From Candidatus Aadella gelida (lineage in GTDB: Bacteria > Omnitrophota > Gorgyraeia > Tantalellales > Tantalellaceae), in NCBI GenBank assembly GCA_030765205.1, contig JAVCDB010000037.1:1-33195 (forward strand): a stretch of DNA of 33,195 nucleotides. The letters run 5' to 3'. Each line of letters starts with the position of its first letter. The stretch's first letter is position 1. Position numbers and translations under genes: made by a program. Under the pieces are notes generated by a model. The model saw only the letters and a program-made list of their open reading frames with translations. It ran no database searches and was not told the DNA's origin. Shown here in pieces: positions 16,452-24,184 of this stretch.

Positions 16452-16952
16452 ATGGAACAGACACTTATTCTCATTAAGCCTGATGGGCTGAAAAAGTCTT
16501 TAACCGGGAATATTTTGACCAGGCTTTCCGAGACCAAACTCGAGATCATAGGAGCAAAAATGGTAAGAGTCTCACGCGAGATGGCTGAAGAGCATTATCG
16601 GGAACTTAAAGAAGAGCCATTCTTTGATGAACTTGTGAAATATATTATGGGGGAATATCATAAGAAAAAGGTTATGGCTCTTGTTTATTCAGGGGAAGAC
16701 TCCACCAGAAAAGTCAGGGACATATGCGGAAAGACTAATCCCGAGGAAGCAGATTCCGTTTCGATTAGAGGCGCTTATGGAAGAATAACGACTAAAGGGG
16801 TATATGAAAACGTTATACACGCTTCCGCCAATTCCGAAGAAGCCGAGCGGGAAATAAAATTATGGTTCAAGCCCGACGAGATAATAGACGAAGATAGATA
16901 TCCTGTAGAAACAGTCAAAGAAATCGTAGAACATAAAAGATGGGCGGAATAA
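16452..16952 (+). CDS. ndk: Nucleoside diphosphate kinase
   Basis: Ndk moves the terminal phosphate between nucleoside triphosphates and diphosphates through a phospho-histidine. The frame opens earlier (16404), but ATG 16452 follows GGGAGGAC with good spacing and gives the canonical start MEQTLILIKPDG. The catalytic histidine is His123 in NVIHAS, and EEAEREIKLWF follows as in the family. The 166-residue length exceeds the usual 140 by a C-terminal tail (PDEIIDEDRYPVETV onward) and a few inserted residues near 85-110, a pattern seen in other long-type Ndks. Confidence 0.94.
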   Translation: MEQTLILIKPDGLKKSLTGNILTRLSETKLEIIGAKMVRVSREMAEEHYRELKEEPFFDELVKYIMGEYHKKKVMALVYSGEDSTRKVRDICGKTNPEEADSVSIRGAYGRITTKGVYENVIHASANSEEAEREIKLWFKPDEIIDEDRYPVETVKEIVEHKRWAE

Positions 16953-16953
16953 T

Positions 16954-17838
16954 ATGATAAGATCTATGACCGGGTTTGGTAAGGGAAGAGAAACGTTTAA
17001 AAATGGGAGAGTCGAAGTCGAGATAAAAAGCCTTAATCATAAGGCTTTAAGTGTGGGCTGTAATCCCGGCAGCGATTTTTTTCTTGCAGAACAAAAACTT
17101 CAAAAAATAATAGAAGGCAAAGTTTTAAGAGGAAAAGTTTTTGTCAAAATATCAAAAGATATGAACGCTGACGAAAACGAGTCTCTGGTGCCGGAGATAA
17201 ACGAAAAACTTGCTAAAACGTATCTTCGCAAAATAAAAAGTCTTGGGAAAGCCCTGAAGATCAAGGGAGACATAGAAATAAGAGATATTGTTGGGTACCC
17301 GGGAGTGGTGGGGACCAAAAGAAAAAAGAAAAATGAAAACATATGGCCGCATGTTCAAAAAGCTGCTACTAGAGCTGTAGACAAACTTGTTGAATACAGA
17401 AAAACCGAAGGAAGTAAGCTAGCCAAAGATTTCATCAAACGGTTAAGGTACATTGAACAATATCTTAAAGAAATAAAAAAATACAGCAAACAAAGTATTA
17501 ACGAACACCGAAAAAAGCTTATCCAGTCAACGAAAAATATTTCCAAAGAAGGAAGAGGGGATAAGACCAAGTTAAGCGAAGAAGTAGCCCTTTTTGCGCG
17601 TAATTGCGACGTGACAGAAGAGATCATACGTTTAGGAGGGCACGTTTCGGCTTACAAAAAAACTATAAGCGGAATTCAGAAAGAAGCCGGGAAAAAGCTT
17701 GATTTTGTTGCGCAGGAGATGCAAAGAGAGGCTAACACTATAGGGTCTAAGGCCAGCGACTTTAGAGTTTCAAATTGTGTTATAGAGATAAAGAGCGAGA
17801 TCGAAAAAATAAGAGAGCAGATCAGAAATATAGAGTAA
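16954..17838 (+). CDS. yicC: YicC/YloC-family endoribonuclease
   Basis: YicC-type proteins are RNA-degrading enzymes linked to small-RNA turnover in Escherichia coli and to stationary-phase growth; the family is otherwise poorly known. The 294-residue protein has the diagnostic start MIRSMTGFGKG, the RVEVEIKSLNHKALSV segment, and the conserved C-terminal half ending in KLDFVAQEMQREANTIGSK with a final EIEKIREQIRNIE. The gene starts 1 nt after the ndk stop and precedes gmk by 25 nt. The yicC-gmk-rpoZ-coaBC order is widespread in bacteria and supports the call. Confidence 0.94.
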   Translation: MIRSMTGFGKGRETFKNGRVEVEIKSLNHKALSVGCNPGSDFFLAEQKLQKIIEGKVLRGKVFVKISKDMNADENESLVPEINEKLAKTYLRKIKSLGKALKIKGDIEIRDIVGYPGVVGTKRKKKNENIWPHVQKAATRAVDKLVEYRKTEGSKLAKDFIKRLRYIEQYLKEIKKYSKQSINEHRKKLIQSTKNISKEGRGDKTKLSEEVALFARNCDVTEEIIRLGGHVSAYKKTISGIQKEAGKKLDFVAQEMQREANTIGSKASDFRVSNCVIEIKSEIEKIREQIRNIE

Positions 17839-17863
17839 TCTAGCAGCATAAGGGAAAGAGGAG

Positions 17864-18472
17864 ATGGAAGAAAAATCAAAAAGAGAACCGCTAATCATAG
17901 TTGTTTCCGCCCCTTCTGGGAGCGGGAAGACTACGCTTACGGAGCTGATCTTGGGTAAGATGAAAGGTATAAAAAGATCCGTCTCGTGTACGACTAGAGA
18001 GCCTCGGTATGGGGAAAAAGATAGGCAGGATTATATCTTTATTTCCAAAGAAGAGTTTGAAGAGAAAATTGAAAACGAAGAGTTTCTGGAGTGGGAAAAG
18101 AATTTCGGAAATTATTACGGCACGCCGCTAGACCAATTCCAAAAAGCGGTGGATGATGGGGTTGATATAATCCTTAGCATAGATGTCAAAGGCGGAGCCA
18201 AAATTAAGAAGGCTTTTCCTGAAAGTATAAGCGTTTTTATCACGCCGCCATCAAAAGAGGAGCTTGAAGAGAGGCTCAGGAACCGTAACACGGACGGGGA
18301 AGAGCAGGTAACTATTCGCTTGGAAGAATCAAAAAAAGAAATGTTGGCAGCAGAAGAATATGAGTATCTTATCGTTAACAAGGATATTGAAAAAGCTGCA
18401 GATGAACTGAAAACGATAATTGAAGACCAGAGAAAAAACAGAAAAAAGAAAAAGGAAGGTGCCGGGAAATAA
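17864..18472 (+). CDS. gmk: Guanylate kinase
   Basis: Gmk phosphorylates GMP to GDP. The 202 residues carry the P-loop SAPSGSGKTTL at 15-25 (Lys22), the GMP-binding SVSCTTREPRYGEKDRQDY near 41-59 and the NYYGTP segment near 84-89. The ribosome binding site AAAGAGGAG is followed directly by the ATG. The C-terminus is a Lys/Arg run (RKNRKKKKEG). The stop codon overlaps the rpoZ start by one base (TAATG), so rpoZ translation is probably coupled. Confidence 0.96.
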   Translation: MEEKSKREPLIIVVSAPSGSGKTTLTELILGKMKGIKRSVSCTTREPRYGEKDRQDYIFISKEEFEEKIENEEFLEWEKNFGNYYGTPLDQFQKAVDDGVDIILSIDVKGGAKIKKAFPESISVFITPPSKEELEERLRNRNTDGEEQVTIRLEESKKEMLAAEEYEYLIVNKDIEKAADELKTIIEDQRKNRKKKKEGAGK

Positions 18473-18669
18473 TGGAAGAACACACAAGAGCGAGTCTTAT
18501 TGAAAAGACGGGAAGTATTTACAAATTGTGTAATCTCGCAGCAAGTAGAGCCATAGAACTAAATGGAGGCTTGAAAAAATTAATAGACGCGGATCCGCGC
18601 GAAAAGGTAACCACAACGGCCATTAGAGAAATAGGACAAGATAAAGTTCGAATAAAATTAGATAAATAA
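18472..18669 (+). CDS. rpoZ: RNA polymerase omega subunit
   Basis: Omega helps assemble and hold the beta' subunit of RNA polymerase. The 65-residue protein has the short-type omega pattern: YKLCNLAASRAIELNGG, where the Ala-Arg-Ala-like helix (AASRA) is the conserved part, then a variable tail with KVTTTAIREI. It shares its start base with the gmk stop (TAATG). Small omegas diverge strongly, so identity rests on both the motif and the gmk-rpoZ-coaBC context. Confidence 0.88.
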   Translation: MEEHTRASLIEKTGSIYKLCNLAASRAIELNGGLKKLIDADPREKVTTTAIREIGQDKVRIKLDK

Positions 18670-18688
18670 TTTAAACCGGATAGGAGAG

Positions 18689-19234
18689 ATGGGAAAAACA
18701 ATATTATTAGGAGTTACCGGAAGCATTGCCGCTTTTAAAGCGTGCGACCTTATCGGCATGTTCAGGAAAAAGGGATATACGGTAAAGTGCGTAATGTCCC
18801 AAGACGCGAAATGGTTTATTACGCCTCTTACCCTGGAGACCTTGACCGGAGAAAAAGTAGCAAAGGATATGTTCGAGTTACCCGAGAAGCGCACTCCCGA
18901 ACATATAGCTCTTGCGGACGAGGCGGACATCATTCTTATAGCTCCGGCAACGGCAGACGTTATGGGGAAAATAGCTGGAGGCATGTGCCCGGATATCCTT
19001 ACTTGTACCGTGCTTGCTTCGGATAAACCGGTAGTATTTGCTCCTGCGATGAACGACAAGATGTTTAAGAATGCTATGGTTAGGGAAAATATAGAAAAAC
19101 TTAAGAAAAATGGATACCATTTTATAGATCCCGTGAAGGGACGTCTTGCTTGCGGGAAAGAAGGTATCGGTCACCTGGCTCCCTTGGAGACCGTAGTGAG
19201 CGAGACCGAGATAATTTTAAAAAAAAGAGGATGA
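18689..19234 (+). CDS. coaC: Phosphopantothenoylcysteine decarboxylase (separate CoaC)
   Basis: CoaC is an FMN enzyme that decarboxylates 4'-phosphopantothenoylcysteine on the way to CoA. The 181 residues have the start LLGVTGSIAAFKA, the catalytic-His segment HIALADEADIILIAPATA near 70-87, the PAMNDKMF substrate motif near 116-123 and the LACGKEGIGHLAP redox loop near 152-164. AGGAGAG precedes the ATG. In most bacteria CoaC and CoaB are fused; here the protein ends after CoaC and the synthetase follows as its own gene 15 nt downstream. Confidence 0.94.
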   Translation: MGKTILLGVTGSIAAFKACDLIGMFRKKGYTVKCVMSQDAKWFITPLTLETLTGEKVAKDMFELPEKRTPEHIALADEADIILIAPATADVMGKIAGGMCPDILTCTVLASDKPVVFAPAMNDKMFKNAMVRENIEKLKKNGYHFIDPVKGRLACGKEGIGHLAPLETVVSETEIILKKRG

Positions 19235-19249
19235 AAAGGACCTTCATAT

Positions 19250-19915
19250 ATGACGCAGGGAAAGAAAGAACGAGGAACGCTTCTTAAAAAGATATTAATA
19301 ACATCAGGACCCACAATAGAGCCTTTGGACCCCGTCAGATATATAACTAATCATTCTTCCGGGAACATGGGACGCGAGATTGCGGAGCAAGCTGTTAATG
19401 CGGGATATGATGTGTCTGTGATAACGGGACCAGTTAATGTATCTTATCCCGAAGGAGCCGAGATAATAAATGTTTTAACGGCTCGCGAAATGAAAGAAGA
19501 AGTGGACAAAAGAGCGGAAGAGTATGATTGCATTGTAATGACAGCTGCTGTATGTGATTTTCGTCCGGAAGAAGTAGCTCTACAAAAGATCAAAAAAGAA
19601 GAAAAGCACAGTTTGGAACTGATAAAAAACCCCGACATCTTAAGCGGGATAAAGGGTAATAAAGACATAAAAAAAATAGGATTTGCCCTGGAAACGCATA
19701 ACGCTTTTGAGAACGGGAAGAAAAAACTCGAAGAAAAGGGTTTGGACATAATAGTTATTAACGAGAAAACCGAAAAGAACGATCCTTTCGGGGGAGGACC
19801 AGCTCCCAGAGATTATACGGTTATAGGCAAAAAGGGCGAGAACGAACACTTTGAGAAAATTGAAAAGAACAAAATGGCTCAAATAGTAGTGGAGAGGATA
19901 GGACAATTGTTATGA
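19250..19915 (+). CDS. coaB: Phosphopantothenate-cysteine ligase (separate CoaB)
   Basis: CoaB condenses 4'-phosphopantothenate with cysteine using a nucleotide triphosphate. After about 12 leading residues, the 221-residue protein shows ILITSGPTIEPLDPVRYITN, SSGNMGREIAEQA, MTAAVCDFRP and the IVINEKTE segment, all from the CoaB half of CoaBC. ATG 19250 opens a short extension; a later start near 19286 (TTG) is possible. It is separate from coaC, which is the less common arrangement. Its stop overlaps the next gene start by 4 nt (ATGA). Confidence 0.94.
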   Translation: MTQGKKERGTLLKKILITSGPTIEPLDPVRYITNHSSGNMGREIAEQAVNAGYDVSVITGPVNVSYPEGAEIINVLTAREMKEEVDKRAEEYDCIVMTAAVCDFRPEEVALQKIKKEEKHSLELIKNPDILSGIKGNKDIKKIGFALETHNAFENGKKKLEEKGLDIIVINEKTEKNDPFGGGPAPRDYTVIGKKGENEHFEKIEKNKMAQIVVERIGQLL

Positions 19916-20565
19916 AGATCTCAAAAAGGAATAATAATAAAGGGTTCACTATAAGCGAACTCATAGTGGTGCTTGTGATCGTATTGATAGCAGGAATTTT
20001 GCTTTTTCCTCTCATAAGGTATAGCGGCGAGAGAATGGAAAGAACCGTATGCACAAATAATATGAGAGAAGTAGGTCTAGCGCTTTACATCTATGCGGCA
20101 GAACATGAAGGGAATTTCCCCCCGTCCCTAAAAGCTCTCTATGATGAAAAATATCTGGCGAAGGAGGATCTCGTGGATTGTCCCGCTAGTAAAGACAAAG
20201 GAACGCCGGAAAATCCGGACTACATATATACCGCAGGATTATCAGTCAGGAGCCCCTCAAACAGTGTTTTAGTTGGAGAGGAAGATATGAAAGAAATAGG
20301 TCTGGCGCTTTACATATATGCGGCAGAACATGGAGGGAACTTCCCCGCGTCCTTAAAAGAGCTATATGACGGGAAATACCTAAATGATGAATATCATCCC
20401 CCCGTTAAGAAAAAGGGAGAGGTGGAAGAAGGCGGCCCTCTGCCCGTTGAGGAACCGGAGACCAAAAGTTCCCCAAATAGCATTTTGCTGAGAGATAAGG
20501 AAAAAAACCATTCTTCGGGATGGAAAAACGTTATGGAAGTTAATGGGAAGATAACAGGTGCGTAG
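19912..20565 (+). CDS. Type IV prepilin-like protein with internal tandem duplication
   Basis: The N-terminus is a class III prepilin signal: a short basic leader, then KG|FTISELIVV with cleavage expected after Gly11 and Glu at mature +5, followed by a hydrophobic helix to about residue 34. The exported part holds two copies of one ~36-residue module (about residues 59-95 and 124-160), beginning MREVGLALYIYAAEH and MKEIGLALYIYAAEH; the copies are also alike at DNA level. The module is the pseudopilin region of type II secretion or PEP-type proteins. A Pro/Glu-rich tail follows. No assembly genes lie nearby, so the machine it serves is unknown. It overlaps the coaB stop by 4 nt. Confidence 0.8.
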   Translation: MKISKRNNNKGFTISELIVVLVIVLIAGILLFPLIRYSGERMERTVCTNNMREVGLALYIYAAEHEGNFPPSLKALYDEKYLAKEDLVDCPASKDKGTPENPDYIYTAGLSVRSPSNSVLVGEEDMKEIGLALYIYAAEHGGNFPASLKELYDGKYLNDEYHPPVKKKGEVEEGGPLPVEEPETKSSPNSILLRDKEKNHSSGWKNVMEVNGKITGA

Positions 20566-20643
20566 AAGGAAGCAGTTAGATAATAGATAAAAAACGGCTA
20601 CCAAATACATAACCCTAAACGCTGAACCGGATTATAACGATCA

Positions 20644-20670
20644 TTGACAATTTTAAGGTATTGTGATAAC
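20644..20670 (+). promoter_or_regulatory. Possible promoter of the tRNA array
   Basis: TTGACA (20644-20649) is a perfect -35 hexamer. After 15 bp GATAAC (20665-20670) is a weak -10. It lies about 75 nt before tRNA-Cys, the first of three same-strand tRNA genes. The short spacer makes it a tentative call. Confidence 0.35.
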
Positions 20671-20742
20671 TTAACTGGTTATTCCAGAATAGCTTATAAA
20701 CTAAAGTAAGAAAAAAGGCTATTTTGGCCCGTTAAACAGTCT

Positions 20743-20816
20743 GGCGCGGTGGCCGAGAAGCTAGGCAGCGGTCTGCAAAACCGTGTACACCGGTGCGAAT
20801 CCGGTCCGCGCCTCCA
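20743..20816 (+). tRNA. tRNA-Cys (GCA)
   Basis: A cloverleaf of 74 nt: acceptor GGCGCGG pairs with CCGCGCC, the anticodon is GCA at 20775-20777, GGTGCGAATCC forms the T-arm region, and CCA is encoded at 20814-20816. The D-loop is compact. The encoded CCA is also the first three bases of a repeat that follows each tRNA of this cluster. Confidence 0.93.
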
Positions 20817-20863
20817 GCTTGCGCCTACTTATAAAAAGAGCATATCTGGCTCCAGCTGGCAGG
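20814..20863 (+). repeat. tRNA-tail repeat, copy 1 (related bases continue to about 20932)
   Basis: The 50-nt unit begins with the CCA of tRNA-Cys and is identical to 21074-21123. Its ends pair: CCAGCT (20814-20819) with AGCTGG (20854-20859) and GCC with GGC inside. An alternative pairing is TATCTGGC (20843-20850) with GCCAGATA (20898-20905). A further 7-bp stem joins GTCCGCC (20888) with GGCGGAC (20926). No T-run follows. Confidence 0.85.
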
Positions 20864-20998
20864 CTATTAAAGGAAAAGGCGAAAGCTGTCCGCCGTTGCC
20901 AGATACAATGTAATAAATAGGCGAAGGCGGACCTATATGTTTCGCCTTTAGAAAAAGGGTAGTTCTTTGTTATAAGACGTATTATTGCGATTAAAGTG

Positions 20999-21076
20999 GG
21001 GCGGTTAGCTCAGCCCGGTTAGAGCGCCACGTTGACATCGTGGAGGTCACTGGTTCGATCCCAGTATCGCCCACCA
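20999..21076 (+). tRNA. tRNA-Val (GAC)
   Basis: A 78-nt cloverleaf: acceptor GGGCGGT pairs with ATCGCCC, the D-arm contains TAGCTCAG, the anticodon is GAC at 21034-21036, the T-arm contains GGTTCGATCCC and CCA is encoded at 21074-21076. It lies 182 nt after tRNA-Cys and 94 nt before tRNA-Leu. Confidence 0.95.
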
Positions 21077-21123
21077 GCTTGCGCCTACTTATAAAAAGAG
21101 CATATCTGGCTCCAGCTGGCAGG
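21074..21123 (+). repeat. tRNA-tail repeat, copy 2
   Basis: Identical over 50 nt to 20814-20863, again starting with the tRNA CCA. After GGCAGG the following bases diverge, and this copy lacks the longer downstream part seen in copies 1 and 3. Confidence 0.9.
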
Positions 21124-21170
21124 TTATTGAAGAAAGGGCGTAGGAATAGGATAACAGATAGCTTAATCGT

Positions 21171-21257
21171 GGGCGAGTGGCGGAATTGGCAGACGCAAAG
21201 GACTTAAAATCCTTCGGTTGCAAGGCCGTGAGGGTTCGAGTCCCTCCTTGCCCACCA
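21171..21257 (+). tRNA. tRNA-Leu (TAA)
   Basis: An 87-nt class II tRNA: acceptor GGGCGAG pairs with CTTGCCC, the anticodon loop holds TAA at 21205-21207, a variable arm follows, the T-arm contains GGGTTCGAGTCCC, and CCA is encoded at 21255-21257. The long variable arm and UAA anticodon make it leucine. Confidence 0.95.
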
Positions 21258-21302
21258 GCTTGCGCCTACATATTTTAATATTATCTGGCTCCAGCTGGCA
21301 GG
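21255..21302 (+). repeat. tRNA-tail repeat, copy 3 (related bases continue to about 21360)
   Basis: Same arms as copies 1 and 2 (CCAGCTTGCGCCTA and TATCTGGCTCCAGCTGGC), but the loop between them is changed. The alternative partner reads GCCGGATA (21331-21338), a G-U-preserving change from copy 1. It ends close to the thrS start. Confidence 0.85.
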
Positions 21303-21390
21303 CCATTGCAAGAAAAGGCGAAGGCTGATTGCCGGATAGAATATAATAAATAGGCGGGCTGAACATAGAAAGAGGGACGAAAAGAAAGAA

Positions 21391-23133
21391 ATGAAGAAGA
21401 TTGACGAAAAATTACAGGTTTTGCGGCATAGCACGGCGCATGTTATGGCTGATGCTGTTAAAAAACTGTATCCAGGAGTTAAATTGGGTATAGGGCCGGC
21501 AATAGAAGGCGGATTTTATTATGATTTTGATTTTTCCGGATGTAAGCAAACTATGCTTATTCCCGAAAATCTCAGGAAAATAGAAAAAGAGATGAGACGT
21601 ATAATCTCGAAGAAAGTGCCCTTCGGGAAGAAAGATATAGGAAAAAAAGAGGCGCTTAAAAAATTCAAGGACGAGCCGTATAAAATCGAGCTTATAAAAG
21701 AGCTCGAGGATGAGACAGTTTCTGTATATGATCATGGGGAATTTGAAGATCTTTGCAAGGGGCCGCATGTTGAGAATACTGGAGACATAAAAGCGTTCAA
21801 ACTGTTATCTCTTGCCGGGGCGTATTGGAGAGGCGACGAAAAGAATGCTATGTTGCAACGCATATACGGTACAGTTTTTGAAACGGTCGAAGAATTAGAG
21901 AAACATCTTGAGCTTATAGAAGAAGCCAAAAAGAGGGATCACAGAAAGCTTGGCAAAGAGCTCGATCTTTTTAGCTTTAATGATCTTACAGGAGCGGGTC
22001 TTGTATTATATCATCCAAAAGGGGCCATGCTCAGGCAGGTAATATCGGACTACATAACAAAAGAGCATATTAAAAAAGGATATCAGCTGATCTCCAGCCC
22101 GCATATCTTGAAAAGCGATATTTGGGTGCAATCAGGGCATTATGAATATTACAAAGACAACATGTATATTTTTGAGAGCGAGAAACAAGAATATGCAGTA
22201 AAACCCATGAATTGTCCCGGACATATCTTGGTATATGGATCCAAGATGAGAAGCTACCGGGAACTTCCCATAAGATATTTTGAACTCGGGAACGTATATC
22301 GCCATGAAAAGTCAGGAGTTTTGCATGGACTACTTAGAGTAAGAGGATTTACGCAGGATGACGCACATATTTTTTGTTTGAGAGAGCAAGTAGAAGAAGA
22401 AGTCGTCAAGGTAATCGATTTTGTTGAAGAGACATTAAAGGTTTTCGGATTTAATGATTTTGAAGTTGAACTGAGCACTAGACCGGAAAAATATATTGGC
22501 GAAGAAAAAGATTGGGAAACGGCCACAGGCGCACTTAAAAAAGCTTTAGAGATGAAGGGCGTAGAATACGACATAAACGAAGGTGACGGCGCGTTTTACG
22601 GCCCAAAGATAGATATTAAACTTAAGGATGCGCTGGGAAGATCCTGGCAATGCGCTACTGTTCAGTGTGATTTCGCTTTGCCCGAAAGATTCGATCTGAA
22701 ATATACCGATTCTGACGGGAAAGAAAAGAGACCGATAATGCTTCACCGGGTCATTCTGGGGAGTTTGGAAAGGTTTATAGGCGCTCTTATAGAGCATTAC
22801 GGGGGAGACCTCCCCGTGTGGCTCGCTCCCGTACAAGTTAAAGTGATACCTATAGCCGAAGCCCATAAGGGGTATGCAGAAAAGTTAACGGAAAAGTTAT
22901 GCGAGGCGGGAATAAGAGCGGAGATCGACGGGAAGAACGAAAAAATGCAGAAAAAGATACGTAATGCAGAAAAAGAAAAAATTCCTTATATGACAGTTTT
23001 GGGCACCAGAGAGATGGAAGAAAACAAAGTTTCTGTGCGCAGCAGGAAAAATGGCGATGAAGGAACTAAAGGCCTGCAGGAATTTATTGACATGATAAAA
23101 AAAGAGAACGAAAATAAAGAGGACAGGAGCTAA
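21391..23133 (+). CDS. thrS: Threonyl-tRNA synthetase without TGS domain
   Basis: ThrRS charges tRNA-Thr. The 580 residues start directly at the editing domain, with HSTAH (His13, His17) as its metal-like motif, and lack the N-terminal TGS domain of about 60 residues found in the 640-residue standard form. The catalytic domain is complete: KPMNCPGHILVYG with the zinc cysteine near 274, YRHEKSG and RVRGFTQDDAHIF for motif 2, and the C-terminal anticodon-binding domain. No in-frame upstream start is available to add a TGS domain. No T-box was found before it, only tRNA-tail repeat copy 3. Confidence 0.95.
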   Translation: MKKIDEKLQVLRHSTAHVMADAVKKLYPGVKLGIGPAIEGGFYYDFDFSGCKQTMLIPENLRKIEKEMRRIISKKVPFGKKDIGKKEALKKFKDEPYKIELIKELEDETVSVYDHGEFEDLCKGPHVENTGDIKAFKLLSLAGAYWRGDEKNAMLQRIYGTVFETVEELEKHLELIEEAKKRDHRKLGKELDLFSFNDLTGAGLVLYHPKGAMLRQVISDYITKEHIKKGYQLISSPHILKSDIWVQSGHYEYYKDNMYIFESEKQEYAVKPMNCPGHILVYGSKMRSYRELPIRYFELGNVYRHEKSGVLHGLLRVRGFTQDDAHIFCLREQVEEEVVKVIDFVEETLKVFGFNDFEVELSTRPEKYIGEEKDWETATGALKKALEMKGVEYDINEGDGAFYGPKIDIKLKDALGRSWQCATVQCDFALPERFDLKYTDSDGKEKRPIMLHRVILGSLERFIGALIEHYGGDLPVWLAPVQVKVIPIAEAHKGYAEKLTEKLCEAGIRAEIDGKNEKMQKKIRNAEKEKIPYMTVLGTREMEENKVSVRSRKNGDEGTKGLQEFIDMIKKENENKEDRS

Positions 23134-23181
23134 CTTACTGCTCCCGAAAAAAAGTAAGGCACTATTAAAAGGAGGCGGACT

Positions 23182-23736
23182 ATCGGGTACAATAAAAGTT
23201 ATAATAGCAAGGGTTCTAAATACAAGGATTACACCAGGGTTAATGATAAGATAAGGGCGGCAAAAGTAAGGTTGGTCGATGACGAAGGAGCCCAGCTTGG
23301 AGTAAAAGAGATCAGAGAGGCAGTCGCTATAGCCAAAGAAAAAGGTTTGGATCTAGTAGAAGTCGCGTCAAAAGTAGATCCGCCAGTATGCCGGATCATG
23401 GATTACAGTAAGTACAAGTACGAACAGGAGAAAAAACACAAATTAGCTAAGAAAAAGCAGCATATCACACATGTAAAAGAAATAAGATTTAAACCGAAAA
23501 TCGAAGCACATGATTATCAGGTTAAGTTGAAACACATAAAAGAATTTTTAGAGATAAAAGACAGAGTTAGAGTATCGTTACGTTTTAGAGGGAGAGAAAA
23601 CGCACACAAAGAGATAGGAATGGAGCTTTTAAACCGGATAGCTAAAGATGTTTCCGGTCTAGGGGAAATGGAATCCCCGCCGCAAGCTATGGGGAGGACC
23701 ATGACGATGACGCTACTACCTAAAACAGAAAAATAA
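23182..23736 (+). CDS. infC: Translation initiation factor IF-3 with ATC start
   Basis: IF-3 splits ribosomes and proofreads the start codon. The conserved N-terminal domain begins YTRVNDKIRAAKVRLVDDEG, which requires a start well before the TTG at 23272; no ATG, GTG or TTG exists in frame upstream. ATC 23182 lies six bases after GGAGG (23171-23175), so I read it as the start, giving 184 residues. Non-AUG starts (AUU, AUC, AUA) are a known autoregulation device of infC, because IF-3 rejects them. The gene is followed by rpmI and rplT, the classic order, but separated by 247 nt. Confidence 0.85.
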   Translation: MGYNKSYNSKGSKYKDYTRVNDKIRAAKVRLVDDEGAQLGVKEIREAVAIAKEKGLDLVEVASKVDPPVCRIMDYSKYKYEQEKKHKLAKKKQHITHVKEIRFKPKIEAHDYQVKLKHIKEFLEIKDRVRVSLRFRGRENAHKEIGMELLNRIAKDVSGLGEMESPPQAMGRTMTMTLLPKTEK

Positions 23737-23772
23737 GACAGTAGTAGTTTTTTGAAGTTTGTAGATGATAAT

Positions 23773-23810
23773 TTTTAAGTAGCCGGGGTTTAAACCCCAG
23801 CTACTTAAAA
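23773..23810 (+). repeat. Near-perfect 38-nt palindrome after infC
   Basis: Same length and core as 15053-15090, centred on GTTTAAAC at 23791/23792, with one C/A mismatch. The outer eight bases on each side differ from those of the first copy, yet pair with each other (TTTTAAGT and ACTTAAAA). It lies 37 nt after the infC stop. Confidence 0.85.
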
Positions 23811-23917
23811 TCGGAGAATTAGTTAAAGAGGATAAACGGAGAAAAACACAATTTGTGTAAAATGAAAACAATACTGGAAAGAATAGGGGAAAGATCAGCG
23901 TAGGCGCGATCAAGTAA

Positions 23918-23933
23918 AAGGGCAGTGACCCTT
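23918..23933 (+). promoter_or_regulatory. Short hairpin in the rpmI leader
   Basis: AAGGG pairs with CCCTT around the loop CAGTGA, 50 nt before rpmI. Leaders of rpmI-rplT often carry an L20-binding site, but I cannot match this hairpin to a known one. Confidence 0.25.
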
Positions 23934-23983
23934 GAGCTTATAAAACCCGTAAATCCGACAAACTCAGAAGAGGGAGACAGATA

Positions 23984-24181
23984 ATGCCAAAACTAAAAAC
24001 TAAAAAAGGTGTACAAAAAAGAGTTAAAGTAACTGCGACAGGTAAGGTGAAAAGAAAAAAAGAAGGTGCAAGACACCTTTTAACAAAAAAATCTCGCAAA
24101 CGGAAAAGATCACTTAAGGCATCGACCTTGGTAGACAAGACTATAGAGAAAAAGATAAAAAGTCTGTTGCCGTATGCGTAA
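23984..24181 (+). CDS. rpmI: 50S ribosomal protein L35
   Basis: L35 is a small, basic protein of the large subunit. The 65 residues start [32 protein letters not shown], closely the family pattern (MPKxKTxKgaaKRfkvTgsGKikR), and end [18 protein letters not shown] precedes the ATG. It follows infC and precedes rplT by 142 nt. Confidence 0.96.
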   Translation: MPKLKTKKGVQKRVKVTATGKVKRKKEGARHLLTKKSRKRKRSLKASTLVDKTIEKKIKSLLPYA

Positions 24182-24184
24182 ACG

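Noticed and set aside
18742-19026. 94-codon frame inside coaC
   Set aside because: It is an alternative frame of coaC with an unlikely composition, and coaC has all its motifs.
21258-21390. T-box riboswitch before thrS
   Set aside because: No T-box core (TGGNACC-like) or specifier stem was found; the bases belong to tRNA-tail repeat copy 3.
21163-21434. Minus-strand frames over tRNA-Leu
   Set aside because: Reverse reading of a tRNA gene and its repeat gives the common spurious peptide (with the GLEPSRP-type string).
23272-23736. TTG 23272 as the infC start
   Set aside because: It would remove the conserved RVNDKIRAAKVR segment and has no suitable ribosome binding site, unlike ATC 23182.
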